Origin: an uncultured Synergistales bacterium
Lineage (GTDB): Bacteria > Synergistota > Synergistia > Synergistales > Aminobacteriaceae
Length of the DNA: 48,686 bases
Assembly (NCBI GenBank): GCA_905233565.1
Contig: CAJOCL010000008.1
Span: 15,462 to 64,147, forward strand
Direction of reading: 5' to 3'
Shown here: piece after piece, positions 1-7,827 of the stretch
Numbering within the stretch: the stretch's first letter is position 1
Layout: every line of letters starts with the position of its first letter
Position numbers and translations under genes: made by a program
Notes under the pieces: model-generated
What the model was told of the DNA's origin: nothing
Databases searched by the model: none
What the model saw: the letters and a program-made list of their open reading frames with translations, nothing else

Positions 1-1053
1 TGGGCAGGAATTTCAAACCCGTTATATTATGACGGCCCGACATGGCGTTATGTCGTATTCGCCTACTGTTTTGTAGCTTCAGTCCTCCCGATGTGGCTCC
101 TGAAACACCCCAGAGATTATTTGAGCATATTTCTTTTACTGGGAATGATTTTCGGCGGTGCTGTCGGTCTTTTAATCGCTAACCCTGAAATAAAAATGCC
201 CATGATAACGGGCTGGACGGTAAAAAATCAGCCCTTGTTCCCCATGCTGTTCATAACTATAGCGTGCGGGGCGGTCTCAGGTTTTCACAGTTTAGTATCA
301 TCGGGAACATCATCGAAATCAATTTCAAACGAGCGTGACATGTTACCCGTAGGCTACGGAGCCATGCTTGTTGAAACGCTTCTCGGCGTTGTAGCACTCG
401 TCATAGCCTGTTCAGCCTCAAGCAGCGGAGAACTCCCCAGCGGTACGCCGTTCCAGATATTCGGCAATGCTGTCGGCGGATTTTTCACGATGTTCGGACT
501 TCCTGAACACGTCTCATCATGCGTGATAATGATGTGCGTTTCAGCTCTCGCAATGACAACAATTGACGCTGTAACGAGAATCGGCAGAATGTCCCTTCAG
601 GAGCTTTTACTCCCGTCTGACGGCACGGAGGCAGGTTTCATCGTCAAAGTAATAACGAATAATTACGTTGCTACGGCTATAACGCTTTCACTTGCCTATT
701 CGCTCTGCCTTGCAGGTTATGCGAGCATATGGCCGTTGTTCGGTGCTGCTAACCAGTTATTATCTGCACTCGTCCTCACGGCTCTTGCAGTCTTCCTGAA
801 ATGCACAGGGCGTAAGGGCTTTATGCTTTACGTTCCTATGACGTTTATGTTTGTCGTTACGATGTCGGCACTCGTAATCAGCGTTTACAACATAATAACG
901 AAACTGGGTGCGGGTAATTTCGTTCTTTCTGTTGACGGCCTGCAGCTCGTCATAGCACTTGCACTGATGACGCTTGCGGTGCTTGTCGTTTTGAGCTGTC
1001 TCAAAGAATTAATGCCGTCAGGTAGAAAACAGGATTTAAGTACTGCTCATTAA
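1..1053 (+). CDS. cstA: CstA-family carbon starvation / peptide or pyruvate transporter, C-terminal part (5' end outside window)
   Basis: The reading frame is open from base 1 and ends at TAA 1051-1053, so the gene starts upstream of the window. The first visible residues include the CstA-typical run YCFVASVLP followed by a W-L-L-x-x-P-R-D-Y motif at about bases 61-123. The rest has about seven hydrophobic spans, including the G-A-A-N-Q-L-L-S-A segment near base 740 that is characteristic of the family. CstA proteins are polytopic inner-membrane transporters linked to uptake of peptides or pyruvate under carbon limitation. Substrate cannot be told from this fragment. An ATG at 91 lies inside the conserved core and is not the true start. 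A strong hairpin terminator follows directly. Confidence 0.88.
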   Translation, partial: WAGISNPLYYDGPTWRYVVFAYCFVASVLPMWLLKHPRDYLSIFLLLGMIFGGAVGLLIANPEIKMPMITGWTVKNQPLFPMLFITIACGAVSGFHSLVSSGTSSKSISNERDMLPVGYGAMLVETLLGVVALVIACSASSSGELPSGTPFQIFGNAVGGFFTMFGLPEHVSSCVIMMCVSALAMTTIDAVTRIGRMSLQELLLPSDGTEAGFIVKVITNNYVATAITLSLAYSLCLAGYASIWPLFGAANQLLSALVLTALAVFLKCTGRKGFMLYVPMTFMFVVTMSALVISVYNIITKLGAGNFVLSVDGLQLVIALALMTLAVLVVLSCLKELMPSGRKQDLSTAH

Positions 1054-1067
1054 TTGTTATAATTATT

Positions 1068-1097
1068 GCCCTCATATTCTAAGTGAGGGCTTTTTTT
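1068..1097 (+). terminator. Rho-independent terminator of cstA
   Basis: GCCCTCA (1068-1074) pairs perfectly with TGAGGGC (1084-1090) around a 9-base loop and is followed by seven T (1091-1097). It lies 14 bases after the cstA stop. It also contains the GTG at 1083 that could be mistaken for the start of the next gene. Confidence 0.9.
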
Positions 1098-1109
1098 GTT
1101 GATAATATT

Positions 1110-1988
1110 ATGAAAAAAATTTTAGTTACGGGACTGCACAGCTACACCGGCTCATCCGTCCGGGAATATTTAAGCTCATGGCCCGATGATTATCATTCTG
1201 AGGCAATAACGCTCAGGGGCTGTTCCTGGAAATCCGAAAGTTTCAGGGGCTTTGACACGGTTATCCATACCGCCGGGATCGCTCACGACAATTCAGAAAG
1301 CGGCGGGGCTGAGGCGTATTATTCCGTAAATTCAAAACTTGCCTTCGATACTGCTTTGAAAGCCATGAAAGACGGCGTAAAGCAGTTTATATTTTTAAGT
1401 TCGTCAACAGTCTACGGGAAATCTTCACCGCCCGGACAGGTCAAAATCATAAAACGCGATTCACCGTTAAACCCCTGCGGATATTATGCCGACAGCAAGG
1501 TCAGGGCTGAAAATCTCCTGATGTCTCTTGAAAGTGAAAATTTCAAAGTCTGCATTCTCAGATGTCCCATGATTTATGGCCGTAACAGCAGGGGTAATTA
1601 TCCGATTTTGTCAAAATTTGCGCGGTTTTCGCCCGTCTTCCCGAACGTCCATAACACACGCTCAATGCTTTACGTAAAGAACTTTTCACACTTCATAAAA
1701 TTAATGATAGACAATGACGAAAGGGGCATATTCTGGCCTCAGAACGGAGAATATTCAGATATTGTTAAAATAGTTAAGCTCATTGCAGGCTATCATAAAA
1801 GAGATATTTTTTTGTTACCGCTATGTAATCTGCCGTTGAAATTTTTATCACGTTATTCAATGTTTATAAGCAAGGCTTTCGGATCGCTTGCCTATGATAT
1901 GGATCTGAGCAGTTATCATGAAAATTACAGGTTATATACACTCAGCGAGAGTATCAAAGAGAGCGAGAATTTTTTGATTAAGAAATAG
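1110..1988 (+). CDS. NAD-dependent epimerase/dehydratase (extended SDR family)
   Basis: This 292-residue protein begins with an M-K-K-I-L-V-T-G Rossmann strand and a glycine loop G-L-H-S-Y-T-G-S-S, a variant of TGxxGxxG. It has the SDR catalytic Y-A-D-S-K (YxxxK) near residue 135 and the preceding S-S-S-T-V-Y-G segment. These mark an extended short-chain dehydrogenase/reductase of the sugar-nucleotide epimerase/dehydratase class, acting on a nucleotide-activated sugar in the cytosol. The exact substrate is unknown. I chose ATG 1110. An in-frame GTG at 1083 lies within the cstA terminator and would add nine residues before the beta-strand. No strong ribosome-binding site precedes 1110, so translation may be weak. 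It is a lone gene, convergent with nfnB. Confidence 0.8.
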   Translation: MKKILVTGLHSYTGSSVREYLSSWPDDYHSEAITLRGCSWKSESFRGFDTVIHTAGIAHDNSESGGAEAYYSVNSKLAFDTALKAMKDGVKQFIFLSSSTVYGKSSPPGQVKIIKRDSPLNPCGYYADSKVRAENLLMSLESENFKVCILRCPMIYGRNSRGNYPILSKFARFSPVFPNVHNTRSMLYVKNFSHFIKLMIDNDERGIFWPQNGEYSDIVKIVKLIAGYHKRDIFLLPLCNLPLKFLSRYSMFISKAFGSLAYDMDLSSYHENYRLYTLSESIKESENFLIKK

Positions 1989-2014
1989 CGGAGAAGTTGT
2001 AATCCCCCTCCGCT
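1987..2014. terminator. Weak shared hairpin between convergent genes
   Basis: AGCGGAG (1987-1993) pairs perfectly with CTCCGCT (2008-2014) around a 14-base loop, between the stops of the epimerase gene and nfnB. T-tracts on either side are poor, so it may act only as a 3' end-stabilising hairpin or weak bidirectional terminator. Confidence 0.45.
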
Positions 2015-2031
2015 TTGTATGCGTTAATCCG

Positions 2032-3537
2032 TTACTTTCCTGCTAAATACTCGTTCATGCTTGCTGCTGCTCTGCGTCCTTCACCCATGGCAAGAATGAC
2101 CGTAGCAGCTCCGAGAACTATATCACCGCCCGCCCAAACTCTGGGAATGCTGGTTTTCTGGTTCTCGTCAACGATGATGTTGCCCCATTTAGTTACGTTA
2201 AGCCCTTCAGTTGTCTGAGCCATTAACGGGTTTGAATCATTGCCGAGCGCGATTACTGCCGCGTCAATGTCGAGAACGTGTTCAGTTCCCGGAACAGGTA
2301 CGGGCTTGCGTCTTCCTGATTCGTCAGGCTCTCCCAGTTCGTAGGTCAATAACTCAACGCCGATTAAGCGTCCTTTTTCATCGCCGATAAATTTTGTCGG
2401 GTTCTCAAGGAAATGGAAGTCAACGCCCTCTTCAAAAGCGTGTGCAACTTCCTCAATTCTTGCCGGCATCTCTGCCCTTGTCCTTCTGTAGACGCAGTAG
2501 ACCTTCTCAGCACCGAGCCTCAGTGCAGTTCTTGCGCCGTCCATTGCGACGTTGCCGCCGCCGAAGACTGCGACTTTCTTTGCGTCATAAAGCGGCGTAT
2601 CGGCGTGTTCCCTGTCGTAAGCCTTCATTAAGTTTGAACGGGTTAAATACTCGTTTGCGCTGAAGACACCGATTAAATTCTCGCCCTCAATGTGCATGAA
2701 TTTGGGAAGTCCTGCGCCCGTTCCGATAAATGCAGCGTCATAACCGCCCTCGTTCAGTAACTGGTCAAGTGTTGCGGTTCTGCCGACTAAAAAGCTCGTC
2801 TTGAACTCAACGCCCATTTTCTTTAAGTTTTCGACTTCTTTTGCGACGATCTCTTTCGGAAGCCTGAACTCAGGTATACCGTAAACCATAACTCCGCCCG
2901 TCTTCTGGAAAGCCTCGAAAACGGTTACGCTGTGTCCGGCTCTCCTGATGTCGGCGGCAACCGTAAGACCTGCAGGGCCTGAGCCGATTACTGCAACTTT
3001 CTTTCCCGTTTCAGGTGCAGGAGTTGGAACGGTGATTTTGTTGTTAGCGCGTTCCCAGTCAGCGACAAATCTCTCAAGCCTTCCGATAGCTACGGCCTTT
3101 TCGGGAGCTTTCATCATTTTGCCGACGGTGCAGAAACTCTGACACTGTTTTTCCTGAGGACATACGCGCCCGCATATTGCCGGGAGTAAGTTAGTCTGTT
3201 TGATCGTGTCGACAGCACCTTTGAAATCGCCCTCCTGAATGTGCTTGATAAATTCAGGAATGGGAACGCCTACCGGGCAGCCCTTTTTGCAAGGCGCACC
3301 CGCACACTGTATGCAGCGTTCTGACTCAACACGCGCCTGTGTCTCAGTGTAACCGAGAGCAACTTCGGACATGTTGTGAGCGCGCACTTTCGGCTCCTGT
3401 GAGGGCATTTCCTGAATGGGTATAGATGTTCTGTCTTTAGGGGTTAATTTAGTTCCGGCTGATTTTTTGGCTTCAATTTCAGCCCAGATTTTCGCGGCTT
3501 CGTTCTGTAACATTTCAGTAGTCTTATGTTCACTCAT
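2032..3537 (-). CDS. nfnB: NfnB/SudA-type large subunit of NADH-dependent ferredoxin:NADP oxidoreductase (GltD-like)
   Basis: The protein has 501 residues. After a roughly 45-residue leader comes a cysteine-rich Fe-S domain with C-I-Q-C-A-G-A-P-C-K-K-G-C-P and then I-C-G-R-V-C-P-Q-E-x-x-C-Q-S-F-C. Next are an FAD dinucleotide fold (V-I-G-S-G-P-A-G-L), an NADPH fold (V-F-G-G-G-N-V-A-M-D-G-A) and a C-terminal W-A-G-G-D-I flavin motif. GltD-like proteins of this type pair with a SudB/NfnA subunit to couple NADH, NADPH and ferredoxin by flavin-based electron bifurcation in anaerobes. The partner gene lies just two bases upstream, so I prefer this to a glutamate synthase small subunit: no GltB-type large subunit is present. 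Direct evidence for bifurcation is absent; the call rests on gene pairing and motifs. Confidence 0.82.
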   Translation of the reverse strand: MSEHKTTEMLQNEAAKIWAEIEAKKSAGTKLTPKDRTSIPIQEMPSQEPKVRAHNMSEVALGYTETQARVESERCIQCAGAPCKKGCPVGVPIPEFIKHIQEGDFKGAVDTIKQTNLLPAICGRVCPQEKQCQSFCTVGKMMKAPEKAVAIGRLERFVADWERANNKITVPTPAPETGKKVAVIGSGPAGLTVAADIRRAGHSVTVFEAFQKTGGVMVYGIPEFRLPKEIVAKEVENLKKMGVEFKTSFLVGRTATLDQLLNEGGYDAAFIGTGAGLPKFMHIEGENLIGVFSANEYLTRSNLMKAYDREHADTPLYDAKKVAVFGGGNVAMDGARTALRLGAEKVYCVYRRTRAEMPARIEEVAHAFEEGVDFHFLENPTKFIGDEKGRLIGVELLTYELGEPDESGRRKPVPVPGTEHVLDIDAAVIALGNDSNPLMAQTTEGLNVTKWGNIIVDENQKTSIPRVWAGGDIVLGAATVILAMGEGRRAAASMNEYLAGK

Positions 3538-3539
3538 GG

Positions 3540-4412
3540 TTAAGCCCCCTTCTTTGCGGCATCAAGGCCGATTCTGCATTTGTGGTCTGCTTCCTTTTCT
3601 TTGTCTTTGAAAGCCGTCATTCTCTGCATCATGTTATCGAAGTCAACTTCATAGCCGTTAAATTCAGGGCCGTCAACACAGACAAATTTAGTTTTTCCGC
3701 CTACGCTGACACGGCAGCATCCGCACATACCCGTACCGTCAATCATAATAGTGTTAAGTGATGTAGTTATGGGAACGCCGAAAGGTTTTGCGGCAGCCAC
3801 GCAGAATTTCATCATTATTGCAGGGCCGATTGAGACGATTTCGCTGACTTTTTCTTTTTCGCATATCTCAGTTAATGGGGCTGTTACGACAGCTTTACGG
3901 CCGTATGATCCGTCATCTGTAACGACGATTAATTCATCACTGGCCTTTTTCATTTCGTCTTCAAAGAATAATAATTCTTTTGTCCTTGCGCCGATGATGG
4001 TTATAACTTTGTTGCCGATTTTGTGGTTAGCCTCGACAATCGGGTGAAGCGGAGCTATTCCGATACCGCCTCCGACACAAAGCACTATGCCGTCCTTCTT
4101 TTCAATGTGCGTGGGTTTTCCGAGAGGCCCTACGAGTACGGGGACGTTGTCACCGACGTTGAAAGTCTCTGAAAATCTGCGTGTTGTTGCGCCGACCGTC
4201 TGGAATACTATGGAGATCCATCCTTCGTCAGCGTTGGCATCTGCGATTGTTAAAGGTATTCTCTCGCCGAAATCCTCGTCAAGCTGGAAAATTATAAACT
4301 GTCCTGCTTTTCTGTTGCGGGCGATTTCAGGAGCTTCAACTTTGAAATAATAAACACTCTGATCTCTTTCTTTATCGTAAGAGAGCTGGCGTTTTTCAAG
4401 TATTTTATGCAA
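3540..4412 (-). CDS. nfnA: NfnA/SudB-type FAD/[2Fe-2S] small subunit (dihydroorotate dehydrogenase electron-transfer-like)
   Basis: This 290-residue protein is of the PyrK/SudB family. It has an FAD-binding barrel (K-A-G-Q-F-I-I-F, then R-I-P-L-T-I-A), an NAD-binding fold (C-V-G-G-G-I-G-I-A-P-L) and a C-terminal cysteine cluster (M-C-G-C-C-R-V-S-V with a later F-V-C-V-D-G-P-E-F) for a [2Fe-2S] centre. The start appears to be TTG at 4412. It is preceded by GAGGGGG (4427-4421) at 8-base spacing and gives M-H-K-I-L-E-K, which matches the usual N-terminus of the family. It is the first gene of a two-gene operon with nfnB, separated by two bases. Expected role: cytosolic electron transfer among NADH, ferredoxin and NADPH. 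Confidence 0.83.
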   Translation of the reverse strand: MHKILEKRQLSYDKERDQSVYYFKVEAPEIARNRKAGQFIIFQLDEDFGERIPLTIADANADEGWISIVFQTVGATTRRFSETFNVGDNVPVLVGPLGKPTHIEKKDGIVLCVGGGIGIAPLHPIVEANHKIGNKVITIIGARTKELLFFEDEMKKASDELIVVTDDGSYGRKAVVTAPLTEICEKEKVSEIVSIGPAIMMKFCVAAAKPFGVPITTSLNTIMIDGTGMCGCCRVSVGGKTKFVCVDGPEFNGYEVDFDNMMQRMTAFKDKEKEADHKCRIGLDAAKKGA

Positions 4413-4522
4413 AAGTTTTTCCCCCTCAATTAATGATATTGTTATGGTTTATAACTTGTAAATGATAAGGCAAAAAGTAATTAAAAACAAGAAGGTTTAA
4501 GAAGACTTTCAATGTGTGCGGG

Positions 4523-4551
4523 CTGATTTTATCATGAGAATGATTTATAAT
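4523..4551 (+). promoter_or_regulatory. Candidate sigma-70-like promoter for the acidic protein-ftsY cluster
   Basis: A perfect -10 hexamer TATAAT (4546-4551) lies 40 bases before the ATG at 4592. The best -35 at 17-base spacing, CTGATT (4523-4528), is weak. The intergenic space 4413-4591 separates divergent genes and must hold promoters for both; the nfnA-side promoter was not identified. Confidence 0.35.
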
Positions 4552-4591
4552 TTATTTCAAGTAGGGAATTTTGAAGGACGGAAAATAAATC

Positions 4592-6895
4592 ATGAGTGAG
4601 AAGACAGCAGAGGAAAAATTAAGGCAGACGCTAGAGGGGGATTTTTCGGGAGATAATGAACCCAAGCGGAGTGAATCAGGTTCGCGTCATTTACGCAGAG
4701 TGAGGGTTAAAAAGCCGGAAACTTCATTGAGGCGCATTGATTCATTTATGGACGATTTCGAGCGCAGAGTTGAACAGAGCCTTAATATCACGTACCCTGA
4801 AAATCAGCGTCAGCATAAAGCCTCAGTGCCGAAAATTCACAAAAAGCCTGAGCCGTTACCAGAGCCAGTCCAAGAAATCCCCGAGCCGCTGCCTGAGCCT
4901 GTAGATGAGGAACTGCCCGAAATCCCGGTTATTGAAGCTGAAATCGGACAGGAAGATACACCGCTCCCCGATATTCCCGTTATTGAGCCTGAGCCTGAAG
5001 AAGAACAGGAACAGGAGCAGGAGCAAGAACAAGCACCAGAACAGGAGCAGGAATCAGAACAAGAACAAGAGCAGGAGCCTGAACAGGAACAGGAAATTAA
5101 AGAATTTCAGGAAGCAGAATTAACAGAAGCCCCTGACATTGAGGACATTTTAGAGCTTGATGACGAAATTTTAGATCAGGAGCCGCCCGAAAATGAGCAG
5201 ATTTCGGAACAGGAAAGCACGGAAAATGCGGATTTTTCGCCGTCAGCAGATGTTGTTGTAAATGTTGATGAAGAACTGCCGGTTAACGCTCCTCAGAAAA
5301 CTGAGCCTGATCCCGAAAATGAAGCCGCACCCGTCTCCGTAACGATGCCCGAAACGACAAAAACGGCTGAAGATAAGCTCATGGCCGATATTGCCGAAGC
5401 CATGACGGGAAGCCCGTTAAATCTCGAATCACAGGAAAATCAGGGAATTTACGCGCTCCCTGAAGACTTTTTCAAGCCCGAAAATAATTCAGACGAGTCC
5501 CCCCAGTCGGCAGAAGACAAGTTAAAAGCTAACATCGCTCAGGCACTTTCAGAGTCGCCGATTGATACGGCACAAAATCAGGCCAATCAAGATCTCGAGC
5601 AGGACTTAAACCCCTTCGAGGAAATCCCCGAACCTGAAATACTGCCCGAAATTGAAGCAGACCCCGAACCTGAAGAAACATTTTTCCCTGAGCCTGAGCC
5701 GGTTAATGAGCCGGAAATTGAAGAGCCTGAAGCAGAGCCGCTTGTTGAACCCGAAATTGAAGAAGCTGAAAATGAATCGCTTATTGAGCCTGAAATTGAA
5801 GAAGCTGAAAATGAGCCGCTTACTGAGCCTGAAATTGAAGAAGCTGAAAATGAGCCGCTTGCTGAACCCGAAATTGAAGAAGCTGAAAGCGAGCCGCTTA
5901 TTGAGCCTGAAGTTGAAGAGGCTGAAAGCGAGCCGCTTGTTGAGCCTGAAGTTGAAGAGGTTGAAAGCGAGCCGCTTGTTGAGCCTGAAATTGAAGAAGC
6001 TGAAAATGAGCCGCTTATTGAGCCTGAAGTTGAAGAAGCTGAAAATGAGCCGCTTATTGAGCCTGAAATTATAGAAGACGATGAAATTAACGACCCTTTC
6101 ACAATTCCTGAAAGCCTCTTGAACGATGACGATGACGATGACGAGGACGAGATAAAAAAGCAGGTTAATGAGCCTGAGCCTCTTACCGAACAGGAAAGAT
6201 TAACTCAGGAAGTAGCCGCAATGTCTCAGGAATTTGATTTTGATAACGATAATAATAACGAGGAGGCACCGCAGAATATTGACATGCCCGAACAGATTTT
6301 ATTAGATAACGATGATAACGATGAAGATTTTGACGCATCTTCACTCGGCGAACTTGGGCAGGCCGCTGAAATCCCGGATCATGAAGCTGAGGATTTCCAC
6401 GCCATGCCGGAAACAGTAACGGAAATTATAACCGACACTACATCAGGAATAGTTCAAAACGGCCAGAACGGCGAAGACGAACACAAGGAGAAGACTATGA
6501 GCATCCGGGAAAAATTAGCCTCAAGGAAAGGCGGAAAATCAAGCGAAAATTCATCAGCCAAAAAATCATCATCATCATCAGGATTATTAACGTCAATACT
6601 TTTAGGCTTTATCCTGATTATAGGTGCGCTGATACTTTGGCAGCTCATGCAGCTTTCTGACAAGATAACTTCTTTTGCAATGAACAGCACAAATTTTGAC
6701 GCGCCCGTAAACGAAAGTTCAAAGCAGTCTTATGATTATGCAATAGATTTCATCATCGACCCGAATTTGACTGAAAGGATGTCCCAGAGAGGCCGTGAGG
6801 GCTGGCAGGTTGTCGGTTCAAGGCGCACTCAGGACAGCACAACGGGACAATACGGTTACGAATTTATATTCATGCGTAAAACTCCGTCGAGGTGA
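4592..6895 (+). CDS. Giant acidic Glu/Pro/Gln repeat protein with one C-terminal TM segment and a DUF4177-like tail
   Basis: The protein has 767 residues. A basic N-terminus (about 1-90) precedes about 540 residues dominated by Glu, Pro, Gln and Asp. These include a Glu-Gln tract, nine 13-residue repeats of the type [13 protein letters not shown], and an Asp run. A single hydrophobic segment lies at about 664-686. The last 75 residues end in [18 protein letters not shown] and Y-E-F-I-F-M-R-K, resembling the DUF4177 fold. The long acidic part is probably cytosolic and disordered, anchored by the TM helix. A short motif A-E-(E/D)-K-L recurs at residues 6-10, 259-263 and 307-311. Its stop overlaps the ftsY ribosome-binding site, so the two are likely translationally coupled. 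Function is unknown. A role in membrane recruitment of FtsY is an inference from the missing FtsY A domain. Confidence 0.75.
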   Translation: MSEKTAEEKLRQTLEGDFSGDNEPKRSESGSRHLRRVRVKKPETSLRRIDSFMDDFERRVEQSLNITYPENQRQHKASVPKIHKKPEPLPEPVQEIPEPLPEPVDEELPEIPVIEAEIGQEDTPLPDIPVIEPEPEEEQEQEQEQEQAPEQEQESEQEQEQEPEQEQEIKEFQEAELTEAPDIEDILELDDEILDQEPPENEQISEQESTENADFSPSADVVVNVDEELPVNAPQKTEPDPENEAAPVSVTMPETTKTAEDKLMADIAEAMTGSPLNLESQENQGIYALPEDFFKPENNSDESPQSAEDKLKANIAQALSESPIDTAQNQANQDLEQDLNPFEEIPEPEILPEIEADPEPEETFFPEPEPVNEPEIEEPEAEPLVEPEIEEAENESLIEPEIEEAENEPLTEPEIEEAENEPLAEPEIEEAESEPLIEPEVEEAESEPLVEPEVEEVESEPLVEPEIEEAENEPLIEPEVEEAENEPLIEPEIIEDDEINDPFTIPESLLNDDDDDDEDEIKKQVNEPEPLTEQERLTQEVAAMSQEFDFDNDNNNEEAPQNIDMPEQILLDNDDNDEDFDASSLGELGQAAEIPDHEAEDFHAMPETVTEIITDTTSGIVQNGQNGEDEHKEKTMSIREKLASRKGGKSSENSSAKKSSSSSGLLTSILLGFILIIGALILWQLMQLSDKITSFAMNSTNFDAPVNESSKQSYDYAIDFIIDPNLTERMSQRGREGWQVVGSRRTQDSTTGQYGYEFIFMRKTPSR
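5003..5095 (+). repeat. Imperfect GARCAR hexanucleotide tract (Glu-Gln repeat)
   Basis: About 31 codons alternate GAA/GAG with CAA/CAG, interrupted by a few Pro, Ala and Ser codons. Synonymous third-base variation (GAA/GAG, CAA/CAG) shows that the array is not a fresh perfect expansion. Confidence 0.85.
5708..6058 (+). repeat. 39-bp coding minisatellite, nine tandem copies
   Basis: Nine consecutive 39-base units (351 bases) each encode E-P-E-(I/V)-E-E-x-E-x-E-x-L-x. Copies differ by scattered substitutions (I/V at position 4; N, S or A at position 9; I, V, T or A at position 13). A tenth unit decays after E-P-E-I-I-E. The unit length is a multiple of three, so copy-number change would keep the frame. 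Confidence 0.92.
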
Positions 6896-6903
6896 TTAAA
6901 AAC

Positions 6904-7827
6904 ATGGCCATTTTTGCAAAATTAAAAGAGAGCCTGAAGGGTGTACGTGAAAAATGGAGTTCAGGAATTTCAAAATTATTCACGTCAGAAAAATTTGACG
7001 CTGATTTCTGGGAAAATTTAGAAGAACAGTTAATTTCAGGAGATACGGGGCTTGATTTTGCCGAAGAAATAACGGACTTCCTGAAAAACGAGGCGAAATC
7101 AAAATCCATAAAATCACCATCTGAATTAAAAGGCATATTTACGGCTAAAATTGTTGAGGAGTTAAATTCTGTTGAAGGAATGGGAAAGCCTTTCAGCCTT
7201 GAACATAAGCCTTTGATATTATTAATGGCTGGGGTGAACGGAAGCGGTAAAACGACATCAGCCGGGAAATTGGCTCACATGTACGCAAAACAGGGTAAGC
7301 GCGTAATCATGGCCGCCGCCGATACTTTCAGGGCAGCAGCGGTCGAACAGCTGAAAATTTGGGCTGAACGTTCAGGGGTCAGGATTATTGCACAGGGTCA
7401 GGGTTCAGATCCTGCGGCAGTTTCCTTTGACGCTCTGAAAGCCGCGAAAAGTTCAAATGCTGATGTCTTAATCGTTGACACCGCAGGCCGTCTTCATGAC
7501 AAACATAATTTAATGGAAGAGTTAAAGAAAATTCACAGGGTTTTGACGCGTGAGGCAGGGAATAAAGGGCTTGAGACCGTTTTAGTCCTTGATGCCGTTC
7601 TCGGTCAAAATTCCGTTGCTCAGGCTGAGACGTTCAACAGCATAATTCCCGTAACATCAATAATATTGACAAAATACGATAATACTTCAAAGGGCGGAGT
7701 TGTCATTTCAGTATCAAGAAAACTTCATATCCCCGTAAGATATATAGGCTTAGGTGAGGGCGCGGACGATTTGAACACGTTTAGCCCGAAAGATTTTGCC
7801 GAAGCCTTAATGGAAGTCAATCCGTGA
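6904..7827 (+). CDS. ftsY: Signal recognition particle receptor FtsY (NG domain only)
   Basis: This 307-residue SRP-type GTPase docks the SRP-ribosome complex at the membrane for co-translational insertion. Visible motifs are a helical N domain (about 1-95), G1 G-V-N-G-S-G-K-T-T near 110, D-T-F-R-A-A-A-V-E-Q-L, G3 D-T-A-G-R, G4 T-K-Y-D-N-T-S-K-G-G (usually TKLDGTAKGG) and the closing Y-I-G-L-G-E-G-A-D-D-L. It lacks the long acidic A domain seen in the E. coli protein. The start is ATG 6904, with GAGGTG (6889-6894) nine bases upstream. A GTG at 6892 lies within that ribosome-binding site and is less likely. It follows the acidic TM protein at 8-base distance and overlaps the next gene by four bases (GTGA). 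Confidence 0.95.
   Translation: MAIFAKLKESLKGVREKWSSGISKLFTSEKFDADFWENLEEQLISGDTGLDFAEEITDFLKNEAKSKSIKSPSELKGIFTAKIVEELNSVEGMGKPFSLEHKPLILLMAGVNGSGKTTSAGKLAHMYAKQGKRVIMAAADTFRAAAVEQLKIWAERSGVRIIAQGQGSDPAAVSFDALKAAKSSNADVLIVDTAGRLHDKHNLMEELKKIHRVLTREAGNKGLETVLVLDAVLGQNSVAQAETFNSIIPVTSIILTKYDNTSKGGVVISVSRKLHIPVRYIGLGEGADDLNTFSPKDFAEALMEVNP

Noticed and set aside
1083-1109. GTG at 1083 as the start of the epimerase gene
   Set aside because: It lies inside the cstA terminator stem and adds residues before the normal first beta-strand; ATG 1110 is better.
2032-3537. Assignment as glutamate synthase small subunit gltD
   Set aside because: The adjacent partner is an NfnA/SudB-type flavoprotein, and no GltB large subunit is present.
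5003-6058. CRISPR array or intergenic repeat
   Set aside because: The repeats are contiguous, without unique spacers, and coding throughout in one frame.
5652-6074. Plus-strand Lys/Leu-rich open frame across the repeat
   Set aside because: A frame-shifted reading of the same repeat units; low-complexity artefact.
5587-6102. Long minus-strand open frame encoding a Ser/Gly/Ile repeat protein
   Set aside because: It is the exact complement of the 39-bp Glu-rich repeat array; a repeat unit divisible by three keeps every frame open. It has no ribosome-binding site and lies within a clear gene.
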